A stretch of 5,209 nt of DNA, from positions 1 to 5,209 of the forward strand of contig JBEKNT010000462.1 of the NCBI GenBank assembly GCA_049522565.1. The letters run 5' to 3'. Shown here one piece after another: positions 1 through 5,209 of the stretch. The DNA is from JASHVB01 sp049522565 (GTDB lineage: Bacteria; Pseudomonadota; Alphaproteobacteria; Acetobacterales; Acetobacteraceae). The notes under the pieces were generated by a model that did no database searches, was not told the origin of the DNA, and saw only the letters and a program-made list of their open reading frames with translations. The position numbers and the translations under genes are program-made. The first letter of the stretch is position 1; each line of letters begins with the position of its first letter.

Positions 1-35
1 AGGGGTGCTGACATCCGCCGGCCACGGGGGTAAGC

Positions 36-93
36 ACTCCTCCCCCCAACCTTGGTCCGCTTCGCGGCCCAAGCCCTCAAGGGGAGGGGGAGT
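36..93. repeat. Nested imperfect inverted repeat / possible terminator after the permease gene
   Basis: The outer arms (36-47, C-rich; 82-93, G-rich) pair over about 12 positions with one mismatch and one G-T pair. Inside them, 51-60 and 64-73 form a second stem of about 10 bp with one mismatch around a TTC loop. The structure sits 19 bases beyond the permease stop codon, so it could end that transcript, but no T-run follows on the minus strand, so a classical intrinsic terminator is not shown. The C-run/G-run outer arms also look like an intergenic repeat that may occur elsewhere in the genome; this was not tested. Confidence 0.45.
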
Positions 94-111
94 CTCTCCA
101 CCCCATCCCCC

Positions 112-1044
112 TCAGCTTTCATAGTGCGTGCCTCGCTCCAGCGTGCGCAGCGACACCATCGACAGCGCGAACAGGAAGGCCACGCTGACCACCGTTGCCG
201 CCGATGCCAGGCCGATGTCGTAGTTCTGATGCGCCTGCTGGTAGATGTAGAACAGCACCAGGGCGGTGGAGTCGGAGGGGCCTCCCTGCGTCATGACGAT
301 GACATGGTCCACCTGGGTCAGCACGTTGAGGACGGCGATGACCAATACGAAGCCGATCGTCGGCATGAGCAGGGGCAACGTGATGCGGAGGAAGCGCTGC
401 CACGCGCCGGCGCCATCGATCTTCGCGGCGTCGATGAAGTCCTGCGGGATGCCGGACAGGCCGGCGAGGAAGAACAGCATGTAGTAGCCGGTGTTCTTCC
501 ACACTGTGATGGCGATGATCGAGCCGAGCGCCAGGGAGGGATTGCCCAGCCAGTTGGTTTCCCCGACGCCGAGTTTCCCCAGGTAGTAGTCGAGCAAGCC
601 GGCGCCGGGCAGGAAGATGAAGATGAACAGCGCGGCGGCGGCGACCAGCGGGATCAGCAGCGGCAGGGCGATCAGCGTGCGTAGGATGGTGCTGACGCGG
701 GTGGACTCGCGCAGGCCGAGAGCGAAGGCCAGTGCCAGGGTCAGGCTGGGGACGATCGTGCCGGCGGCATAGAGGACGTTGTTGGTGACGGCGTGGGCGA
801 AGTGCGGGTCGGCGAACAGGCGGGCGTAGTTGCCGATGCCGGGGTGGGCCGCGCCGCCGAAACTGCGGACGGTGAGGGAGGACAGCAGGACCTGGAGCAC
901 CGGCCAGTAGGTGAAGGCGAGCAGGAACACGGCCGATGGCGCGAGCAGGGCGGCGGCGAGCAGGGCCGGGCGCACCCGGGCACGGCGTCGCGCGGCGATG
1001 GCGGGGCGCGCGATGGCGCCGAAGGTTGTCGTGCTGCTGCTCAC
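112..1044 (-). CDS. Sugar-type (MalF/UgpA-like) ABC transporter permease
   Basis: An inner-membrane subunit of a binding-protein-dependent ABC importer, most like the carbohydrate CUT1 permeases; the substrate cannot be read from sequence. Numbering from GTG 1044 (310 residues), a basic N-terminus (RRRARVR, 19-25) precedes the first membrane helix (about 28-50), and further hydrophobic segments lie near 87-110, 122-145, 170-195, 228-248 and 280-298. The ATPase-docking EAA loop is clear at 205-228 (DAAKIDGAG...ITLPLLMP), and the TQGGP..ST motif of this family is at 252-260. The reading frame is open up to GTG 1215, but the extra 57 residues are proline- and arginine-rich and unlike the family, so GTG 1044 (or GTG 1053) gives a normal length. 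No candidate start has a good ribosome binding site and there is no ATG, so the start is uncertain. No partner permease, ATPase or binding protein is visible. Confidence 0.9.
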   Translation of the reverse strand: MSSSTTTFGAIARPAIAARRRARVRPALLAAALLAPSAVFLLAFTYWPVLQVLLSSLTVRSFGGAAHPGIGNYARLFADPHFAHAVTNNVLYAAGTIVPSLTLALAFALGLRESTRVSTILRTLIALPLLIPLVAAAALFIFIFLPGAGLLDYYLGKLGVGETNWLGNPSLALGSIIAITVWKNTGYYMLFFLAGLSGIPQDFIDAAKIDGAGAWQRFLRITLPLLMPTIGFVLVIAVLNVLTQVDHVIVMTQGGPSDSTALVLFYIYQQAHQNYDIGLASAATVVSVAFLFALSMVSLRTLERGTHYES

Positions 1045-1242
1045 TGGGGGCACTGGGTTGTCCGGGCGGGGTGATAGGCGGGGGATGGTGACGGGCGTGT
1101 GACAGCGCGGCAACAGTGGGATGACAGATGGGGGGGCGCGTTGGCGTTGCGCAATGCAGCGGACGATGTCACGGAGCGTGGGCAGCCAGGTGCCTGGTTT
1201 TTGGACAAAGGTCACCGGGGCCCACGGAGGCAGCCGCAGCCG
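1045..1242. other. Intergenic stretch upstream of the permease
   Basis: I see no convincing gene here. The permease frame remains open through it, but its translation is low-complexity and arginine/proline-rich. No -35/-10 pair stands out on the minus strand, where a permease promoter would lie. A short palindrome CCAGG-TG-CCTGG (1186-1197) followed by five T (1198-1202) resembles a miniature plus-strand terminator, but no plus-strand gene precedes it and the stem is very short. Confidence 0.4.
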
Positions 1243-1434
1243 TCAGACGTTCTTGAAGATGGTCTGAAGCATCGTCTTCAAGGACGCTACCTCGGTTCGC
1301 AGATCGTGCATTTCCGCGATCAACTCGACGATGTTGTCTTGAGTGGTCGATTCTGGAACGAAATCTTGATCCTGATCCGTGGTGTTTCCCGGGTTCCCCC
1401 CCCCGCCGCAGCGCCAGGGCCCCGCAGACCCTCG
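1243..1434 (-). other. Open reading stretch after the AceE-like stop codon, encoding a coiled-coil-like peptide
   Basis: Directly behind the TAG of the enzyme gene, and in the same frame, 63 sense codons run to a TGA at 1243-1245. The first 16 or so are glycine-rich and cross a run of nine G. The rest reads NTTDQDQDFVPESTTQ, then an acidic/basic helix beginning NIVELIAEMHDLRTEV and ending TIFKNV. From its first isoleucine, the hydrophobic residues I, L, M, L, V, L, L, I fall at positions 1, 4, 8, 11, 15, 18, 22 and 25: an exact 3-4 heptad pattern, which is unlikely in random sequence. Possible starts are ATG 1311 (22 residues) or TTG 1323 (26 residues); neither has a good ribosome binding site and both cut off the conserved-looking front part. 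Codon choice is less G/C-rich than in the neighbours. It may be a small gene with an odd start, the remnant of one, or a readthrough tail of the enzyme. I do not recognise the family. Confidence 0.4.
1249..1285. repeat. 11-bp inverted repeat
   Basis: Arms 1249-1259 (GTTCTTGAAGA) and 1275-1285 (TCTTCAAGGAC) pair over 11 positions with one G-T pair, around a 15-base loop. The hairpin overlaps the last codons of the coiled-coil reading stretch and lies about 150-190 bases beyond the enzyme stop. It could act as a transcript end or 3' stabilising structure for the minus-strand message, but no T-run follows. Confidence 0.4.
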
Positions 1435-3822
1435 CTACCCCGCCAGCAGGGCCTGCGCGCAGGCGTCCAGGATCGAGTCCGCGTCGATGTCGTACTCCCG
1501 GTAGAGGTCCGGGATGTCGCCGCTCTGGCCGAACCGGTCCGGCCCCAGCGGCACCACGCGCTGCCCGCGCACCGCGCCGAGCCAGGCATGCGTCGCCGGA
1601 TGCCCGTCCAGCACCGTCACCAGCGCTGCCCCGCGCGCCAGCGGCGCCAGCACATGCTCCACATGCGCCACCGCCCCAGGGTCGCCGCGACGCCGCGCCC
1701 GCATCGCCGCCAGCCACCCCGCATGCAGCCGGTCGGGCGAGGTGATCGCCAGCAGCCCTGCCCCCGGCTCTTCCGCGGCCACCTCGGCGAACGCGGCAAG
1801 AGCCTCCGGCGCCACCGGCCCCTGGTAGGCCAGAGCGATCCGCGCGCCCTCGGCCGGCGGCACCACCCAATGCGCCCCGGCGATCACCGCCGCCCCATCC
1901 AGCTCCCGCGCGGGCTGGTCGATCGCCCGCGTGGACAGCCGCAGCCACACCGAGGACCCCTCCGGCCGCTGCATGAACGAAAAAGCGTGCCGCAGCAGGA
2001 TCGCCAACTCATCCACATGGGCGGGTTCGAAGGCCGCCAGCCGGTCGGCGGCCATGCCGATCAGCGGCGTGTTGACCGACTGGTGCTGGCCGCCTTCCGG
2101 TGCCAATGTCAGTCCAGAAGGCGTTGAAACTAAAATAAACCTGGCGTCCTGATAGCAGGCGTAGATGAGCGCGTCCAAGCCGCGGTTGACGAACGGATCG
2201 TACACCGTGCCGATCGGCAACACCCGGGCCCCGGTCATCCCCGGCGCCAGCCCCGCCGCCCCCAGGAGCAGAAACAGGTTTTGCTCCGCGATGCCCAACT
2301 CGATGTGCTGGCCCTTCGGCGACATGCCCCAGCGCTGGGCGGAGGCCAGCTTGGCATCCCGAAAGACGTCGTTGCGGGTGTGCCGGTCGAAGATGCCGCG
2401 CCGGTTCACCCACGGCCCCAGATTGGTGGACACGGTCACGTCCGGCGAGGTGGTCAGGATATGCGCTGCCAGGTCCTTCAGCTCGCCCTGGCCGCGGCCG
2501 ATCTCGGCCAGGATGTCGCCGAACCCGCCCTGGGTGGAGACTTTTCTGCCCGCCACCCGAGGCATCGGCAGCGCCGCCGGCACCGCCACGAACGGCGCGG
2601 TCAGCGTGCGCCCCTCCGGCGTCAGCGTGGCGGCGAACGGGCAGGCGTCCAGGAACGCCGCCAACTCGGCCTCCGGCACGTCCAGACCCTCGAACCGGTC
2701 CCACTCATGCCCCGGCCGGATCCGCATCTGCGCGCGGAACTCCTCCATCTGCTCTTTGGTCATCAGGCCGGCGTGGTTGTCCTTGTGGCCGGCGAAGGGC
2801 AGCCCCATGCCCTTGATCGTGTAGGCGATGAAGCAGGTCGGCTGGTCGCCGTCGGCCTCGGCGGCGCGCAGGGTGTCGATCACCGTCTCGATGTCGTGGC
2901 CGCCGAGATTGGTCATCAGCGCGCCCAGGTCGTCGTCCGACAGCCCGTCGACGATGCGCCGCACGCCCTGGGAGCGGCCCAGATCCGCCAGCACCGCCTG
3001 CCGCCAGGCCGCGCCGCCCTGGAAGGTCAGCGCCGCGTAGAGCGAGTTGGGGCAGTCGTCGATCCAGCGCCGAAGCGCCTCGCCGCCGTCGCGGGCGAAG
3101 GCGGCCTCCAGCTTGCGGCCGTATTTGATCGTGACGCAGTTCCAGCCCATGTCGCGGAACAGCCCCTCGATGCGGCCGAACAGCCGGTCGGGGACAACAG
3201 AATCAAGGCTTTGGCGGTTATAGTCGACGATCCACCACAGGTTGCGGACGTCGTGTTTCCAGCCCTCCAGCAGCGCCTCGTAGATGTTGCCCTCGTCCAG
3301 TTCGGCGTCGCCGGCGATGGCGATGTGGCGGCCGGGCGGCAGGTCGGTGCGGCCGAGCCCGTGCAAGCGCACGTAGTCCGCCATCAGCGCGGCGAAGGTG
3401 GTCATCGCCACGCCCAGGCCGACGGAGCCGGTGGAGAAATCCACCTCCGGCCCGTCCTTGACCCGCGACGGATACGGCTGGGCGCCGCCGAGCGCCCGCA
3501 GGCCGGCCATCTTGTCAATGTTTTGCCGGCCGAACAGGTAGTTCATCGCGTGGAACACCGGCCCGGCATGCGGCTTCACCGCGATGCGGTCCTGCGGCCG
3601 GGCGACCTCGAAATACAGCGCCGTCATGATCGAGATGACCGACGCGCAGGACGCCTGGTGCCCGCCCACTTTCAGCCCGTCTCGGTTCGGCCGGATATGG
3701 TTGGCGTTGTGGATCATCCACGCCGACAGCCACAGCAGCTTGCGTTCGAGCTGCCGGAGGATGTGCACATGCCGCGTATCGGCGGGCGCGGGTGGAGCGA
3801 GCGTGCTGATCGGCGTATCCAT
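1435..3822 (-). CDS. AceE-like transketolase-family thiamine diphosphate enzyme
   Basis: A cytoplasmic ThDP enzyme of the homodimeric pyruvate dehydrogenase E1 (AceE)/transketolase superfamily; alphaproteobacterial members of this form are usually annotated simply as transketolase. It has 795 residues. Near the N-terminus are GGHQASCAS (53-61), KPHAGPVFHA (83-92) and DFSTGSVGLG (128-137). The ThDP/metal motif runs from GDAELDEGN (171-179) to DYN (200-202). The segment YTIKGMGLPFAGHKDNHAGL (334-353) follows. The pyrimidine domain carries GIAEQN (510-515), whose Glu513 is the expected cofactor-activating residue, and TPSGLTLAPEGGQHQS (567-582). A transketolase-C-like domain ends the protein. 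The start is ATG 3822, with GGGAGG (3834-3839) 11 bases upstream; the frame stays open to 4206, but that extension runs antisense through the methyltransferase gene. No lipoyl domain and no E2/E3 gene is present, so the reaction (pyruvate decarboxylation or ketol transfer) is not settled. Codons 561-576 are unusually A/T-rich. Confidence 0.9.
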   Translation of the reverse strand: MDTPISTLAPPAPADTRHVHILRQLERKLLWLSAWMIHNANHIRPNRDGLKVGGHQASCASVISIMTALYFEVARPQDRIAVKPHAGPVFHAMNYLFGRQNIDKMAGLRALGGAQPYPSRVKDGPEVDFSTGSVGLGVAMTTFAALMADYVRLHGLGRTDLPPGRHIAIAGDAELDEGNIYEALLEGWKHDVRNLWWIVDYNRQSLDSVVPDRLFGRIEGLFRDMGWNCVTIKYGRKLEAAFARDGGEALRRWIDDCPNSLYAALTFQGGAAWRQAVLADLGRSQGVRRIVDGLSDDDLGALMTNLGGHDIETVIDTLRAAEADGDQPTCFIAYTIKGMGLPFAGHKDNHAGLMTKEQMEEFRAQMRIRPGHEWDRFEGLDVPEAELAAFLDACPFAATLTPEGRTLTAPFVAVPAALPMPRVAGRKVSTQGGFGDILAEIGRGQGELKDLAAHILTTSPDVTVSTNLGPWVNRRGIFDRHTRNDVFRDAKLASAQRWGMSPKGQHIELGIAEQNLFLLLGAAGLAPGMTGARVLPIGTVYDPFVNRGLDALIYACYQDARFILVSTPSGLTLAPEGGQHQSVNTPLIGMAADRLAAFEPAHVDELAILLRHAFSFMQRPEGSSVWLRLSTRAIDQPARELDGAAVIAGAHWVVPPAEGARIALAYQGPVAPEALAAFAEVAAEEPGAGLLAITSPDRLHAGWLAAMRARRRGDPGAVAHVEHVLAPLARGAALVTVLDGHPATHAWLGAVRGQRVVPLGPDRFGQSGDIPDLYREYDIDADSILDACAQALLAG

Positions 3823-3833
3823 GGACGTTCCAG

Positions 3834-3839
3834 CCTCCC
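3834..3839 (-). promoter_or_regulatory. Ribosome binding site of the AceE-like gene
   Basis: GGGAGG on the minus strand, 11 bases before ATG 3822. It fixes the start of the enzyme gene against the longer open frame. Confidence 0.7.
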
Positions 3840-3895
3840 GGGGGCAGACCGGCGGGAGCATAACCGGTCGGCGGCGTTCGCGCATCCGGATCGAA

Positions 3896-3903
3896 GGGAG
3901 GAG
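3896..3903 (+). promoter_or_regulatory. Ribosome binding site of the methyltransferase gene
   Basis: GGGAGGAG lies 7 bases before ATG 3911. It is the strongest such site in the window and decides the start against the longer frame that opens at 3584 inside the antisense enzyme gene. Confidence 0.8.
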
Positions 3904-3910
3904 CGCAGGT

Positions 3911-4681
3911 ATGGACCACTTGCAGCGCGTGCAGCAGGCGTTCACCCGACAGGCCAGCCAGTTTGCCACCGCCGCGGCGGTCACCCACCGCGACCTTGTC
4001 CAGCGCTTCACCGATGCGGTGCCGGCGGACGCCGGCGCGGTCGTGCTCGACGTGGCGTGCGGCCCGGGCATTATCACCGCCGCCCTGGCGCCGCGGGCAC
4101 GGGAGGTGGTCGCCTTCGACCTGACCCCCGAAATGCTGGCCAAGGCCCGCCAGCGCTGCGCCGCGGCGGGCCTGACCAATGTCAGCTTCCGCGAGGGCAG
4201 CGCCACCGACCTGCCCTTCCCCGACGCCAGCTTCGACGCGGTGGTGACGCGGCTGTCGATCCATCACTTCCAGGCGCCGCACCGGCCGCTGGCCGAGATG
4301 GCCCGCGTGCTGAAGCCCGGCGGCGCGCTGGTGGTCGCCGACGTGGTCAGTTCCGAGGCGCCGGAGGAATCCGCGTTGCACAACGCGATCGAGATCCTGC
4401 GCGACCCGTCGCACGTGCGGATGCTGCCGGCCTCCGAACTGGCCGCGCTGATCGAGGACGCCGGCCTGAGTATCGAGCGCCGGACAACCTGGGACGAGAC
4501 CCGCGAATTCGAGGAGTGGGTGCGCATCGTCGATGATCCCGAGCGTGTGGCACCCGTGCGGGTGGTGGTGCGAACTCTGGCAGGCCTCGGCCAGCACGCC
4601 GGCACGGGACTTTCCCTCGCGGACGGCAAGATCGTGTTCTTCCACCGCTGGGTCCTCATCGTCGCACGCAAAGCGGGATAA
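3911..4681 (+). CDS. Class I SAM-dependent methyltransferase (UbiE/Methyltransf_11 type)
   Basis: A soluble 256-residue methyltransferase that would transfer a methyl group from S-adenosylmethionine; the acceptor is unknown. The Rossmann fold is plain: motif I VLDVACGPG (45-53), the acidic residue at the end of strand 2 in VVAFDLTPEML (66-76), motif GSATDLPFPDASFDAVV (96-112) with Asp100 near the adenine, then IHHF (117-120), and LKPGGALVVADV (134-145) before strand 5. The N-terminal helix (VQQAFTRQASQFAT, 7-20) matches the cap seen in UbiE-like small-molecule methyltransferases, and the C-terminal third is the usual variable substrate cap. Length is normal for the group. UbiE itself would be better conserved throughout, so a quinone role is not claimed. 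The gene is divergent from the AceE-like gene and followed by more than 500 non-coding bases, so it appears to be transcribed alone. Confidence 0.9.
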   Translation: MDHLQRVQQAFTRQASQFATAAAVTHRDLVQRFTDAVPADAGAVVLDVACGPGIITAALAPRAREVVAFDLTPEMLAKARQRCAAAGLTNVSFREGSATDLPFPDASFDAVVTRLSIHHFQAPHRPLAEMARVLKPGGALVVADVVSSEAPEESALHNAIEILRDPSHVRMLPASELAALIEDAGLSIERRTTWDETREFEEWVRIVDDPERVAPVRVVVRTLAGLGQHAGTGLSLADGKIVFFHRWVLIVARKAG

Positions 4682-4725
4682 GTGGTCCACCAGCCAATGT
4701 TTCGGCCGGTGTCCCGACAGCCCGT

Positions 4726-4759
4726 GTCATTGCGAGGAGCGAAGCGACGCGGCAATCCC
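4726..4759. repeat. Interspersed palindromic repeat of the GTCATTGCGAGGAGCGAAGC type
   Basis: The unit begins GTCATTGCGAGGAGCGAAGC and ends GGCAATCCC; ATTGC (4729-4733) and GCAAT (4752-4756) are its terminal complementary arms. From memory this is a very common intergenic repeat in several proteobacterial and other genomes, usually noticed because its reverse strand translates as VASLLAMT, as it does here. It lies 45 bases beyond the methyltransferase stop. Only one copy is in the window. Confidence 0.75.
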
Positions 4760-4773
4760 CCGCGTGCTGAGCC

Positions 4774-4787
4774 GCGCGAGAACGCGC
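4774..4787. repeat. Small perfect hairpin
   Basis: GCGCG (4774-4778) and CGCGC (4783-4787) enclose an AGAA loop. It lies shortly after the interspersed repeat downstream of the methyltransferase gene and might help end its transcript; there is no T-run. Confidence 0.35.
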
Positions 4788-4891
4788 CAGGTCGACGCTA
4801 CGGGCCCCTGCGCGGAGTTTCCCGAAAGCGGACTCGGGCAAGTCGAACAGAGCGCGAGGCTCTGGAAGGCAGCCGCAGTGTCTGGCCGGCA

Positions 4892-4935
4892 GGGTGCCGT
4901 TCCGGTGCTGATTGACAGTCAGTGATGCGGCACCC
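4892..4935. repeat. 8-bp perfect inverted repeat with a nested stem
   Basis: GGGTGCCG (4892-4899) and CGGCACCC (4928-4935) pair perfectly across a 28-base loop. Within the loop CTGA (4908-4911) and TCAG (4919-4922) pair again, leaving a TTGACAG loop. This could be a transcript hairpin or a binding site; no T-run follows on either side. Confidence 0.4.
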
Positions 4936-4988
4936 CGGCGCCGACGAATTTCGATGTGCGGGACGCAGTGCTGATAGTATAAGTGATG
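4905..4988. repeat. Pair of related direct repeats GTGCTGAT...AGTGATG
   Basis: Copy 1 (4905-4927) and copy 2 (4968-4988) share the left half GTGCTGAT and the right half AGTGATG, with 8 and 6 differing bases between the halves. The copies start 63 bases apart. They may be two sites for one regulator or remains of a small duplication. Confidence 0.35.
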
Positions 4989-5020
4989 TAAGGGCAGATC
5001 GACCAGGGCGTGAGGCCGGG

Positions 5021-5052
5021 CGTACCGCGGTTGGTGTCGTACCGCGGTTGGT
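5021..5052. repeat. Tandem 17-bp repeat, operator-like
   Basis: CGTACCGCGGTTGGT occurs at 5021-5035 and again at 5038-5052, a 15-base exact match with a 17-base period. Each copy contains the 8-base palindrome ACCGCGGT. The second copy's last base is the first base of a TTGACA hexamer (5052-5057) that would be a perfect -35 element, although no good -10 follows at normal spacing. The position, about 150-180 bases upstream of the ATG at 5198, suits an operator or activator site, but this is inference. Confidence 0.5.
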
Positions 5053-5183
5053 TGACAAGCTATCCAAGTACGCTCAGCCTTTTCCGGCTGCCAAACGATG
5101 CCGCATGGTGGCGCTGTTAGCTGAAGTGGGTTCGGCTCAGTAAACCATATGGCGTGTGCGGCCAATGTTCCGCGCCCTCGATC

Positions 5184-5190
5184 GGAGGAA
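5184..5190 (+). promoter_or_regulatory. Ribosome binding site of the right-edge gene
   Basis: GGAGGAA lies 7 bases before ATG 5198, ideal in sequence and spacing. Confidence 0.7.
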
Positions 5191-5197
5191 GAAATCC

Positions 5198-5209
5198 ATG
5201 CTGACACGG
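5198..5209 (+). CDS. Start of a gene cut by the window edge
   Basis: Only four codons (Met-Leu-Thr-Arg) are visible, so the product cannot be identified. The call rests on the strong ribosome binding site at 5184-5190 and on the preceding repeat-rich, non-coding region that would hold its control signals. Confidence 0.6.

Larger units (their letters stand above)
3823..3910. promoter_or_regulatory. Divergent intergenic region with both ribosome binding sites
   Basis: These 88 bases must hold the signals for both the minus-strand enzyme gene and the plus-strand methyltransferase gene. On the minus strand a TATGCT box (3857-3862) could be a -10 element, but no -35 sits at the right distance. 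Two small palindromes, ACCGGT (3863-3868) and ATCCGGAT (3884-3891), could be protein-binding sites or chance. Arms CTCCCG (3835-3840) and CGGGAG (3853-3858) form a hairpin that would cover the enzyme gene's ribosome binding site if the message starts upstream of it. Confidence 0.5.
4682..5197. other. Repeat-rich intergenic region without a supported gene
   Basis: Open frames exist on both strands but none shows a domain, a good ribosome binding site or coding-like codon use. The longest (minus, about 4656-5207) reads through the interspersed repeat at 4726-4759, giving the typical VASLLAMT artefact. G+C is lower between about 4940 and 5160 than in the genes. The stretch holds two hairpins, a pair of related direct repeats, a tandem 17-bp repeat and two TTGACA hexamers (4912-4917, 5052-5057), neither followed at 16-18 bases by a clear -10 box. 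A TAGTAT preceded by TGA (4972-4980) resembles an extended -10 element. The regulatory region of the gene starting at 5198 probably lies here. Confidence 0.55.

Noticed and set aside
1..14. Possible minus-strand ATG (12-14) reading Met-Ser-Ala-Pro toward the window edge, which could open a second permease gene
   Set aside because: Only four codons are visible and there is no purine-rich ribosome binding site before it, so it cannot be told from chance.
1186..1202. Plus-strand terminator-like palindrome followed by five T
   Set aside because: The stem is 4-5 bp with almost no loop and no plus-strand gene precedes it.
3823..4206. N-terminal extension of the AceE-like protein to 923 residues
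   Set aside because: The extra part is antisense to the methyltransferase motifs, and a good ribosome binding site supports ATG 3822.
2281..4536. Long plus-strand open frame across the AceE-like gene
   Set aside because: It is antisense to a gene with clear ThDP motifs and translates to arginine/glycine/histidine-rich low-complexity sequence, as expected of a shadow frame in G/C-rich DNA.
5021..5052. CRISPR-like repeat unit
   Set aside because: There are only two copies with a 2-base gap and no spacers, so this is a tandem repeat and not an array.
4922..5143. 73-codon plus-strand open frame
   Set aside because: It has no ribosome binding site, runs across the tandem 17-bp repeat, and has no recognisable domain.
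4656..5207. 183-codon minus-strand open frame in the right intergenic region
   Set aside because: It starts without a ribosome binding site, runs through the interspersed repeat and the antisense end of the methyltransferase gene, and shows no domain.

Overview
The window is G+C-rich DNA (roughly two thirds G+C by eye, with third codon positions almost all G or C) and carries three essentially complete genes. The AceE-like thiamine-diphosphate enzyme, the MalF-type permease and the interspersed repeat that translates as ...VASLLAMT... on the minus strand together suggest an alphaproteobacterium, possibly of the Rhodospirillales/Acetobacteraceae type. That placement rests on family recall and was not tested by a search.

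Layout from left to right. Positions 1-111 are non-coding and hold a nested G/C-rich hairpin just downstream of the first gene. Positions 112-1044 (minus) encode a six-helix sugar-type ABC transporter permease. Positions 1045-1434 form a 390-base gap. Most of it looks non-coding, but 1243-1392 on the minus strand encodes a short, very regular coiled-coil-like peptide. That peptide has no good start codon and lies in frame with the stop of the next gene. Positions 1435-3822 (minus) encode a 795-residue transketolase/AceE-like enzyme. An 88-base divergent intergenic region (3823-3910) separates it from a plus-strand class I SAM-dependent methyltransferase (3911-4681). Positions 4682-5197 are non-coding and unusually rich in small repeats: an interspersed palindromic repeat, two hairpins, a pair of related direct repeats and a tandem 17-bp repeat. 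At the right edge a well-formed ribosome binding site and ATG (5198) open a gene of which only four codons are visible.

How the genes may work together. The enzyme and permease lie on the same strand and would fit carbon-source uptake and central carbon metabolism. The 390-base gap, the absence of a visible binding protein, second permease or ATPase, and the absence of E2/E3 genes mean that neither a transporter operon nor a dehydrogenase complex is shown here. The methyltransferase is divergently transcribed and its substrate cannot be told. I did not find a clear new system. The items most worth a second look are the coiled-coil reading frame behind the enzyme's stop codon, the tandem 17-bp repeat upstream of the right-edge gene, and a short A/T-rich codon patch inside the enzyme gene.
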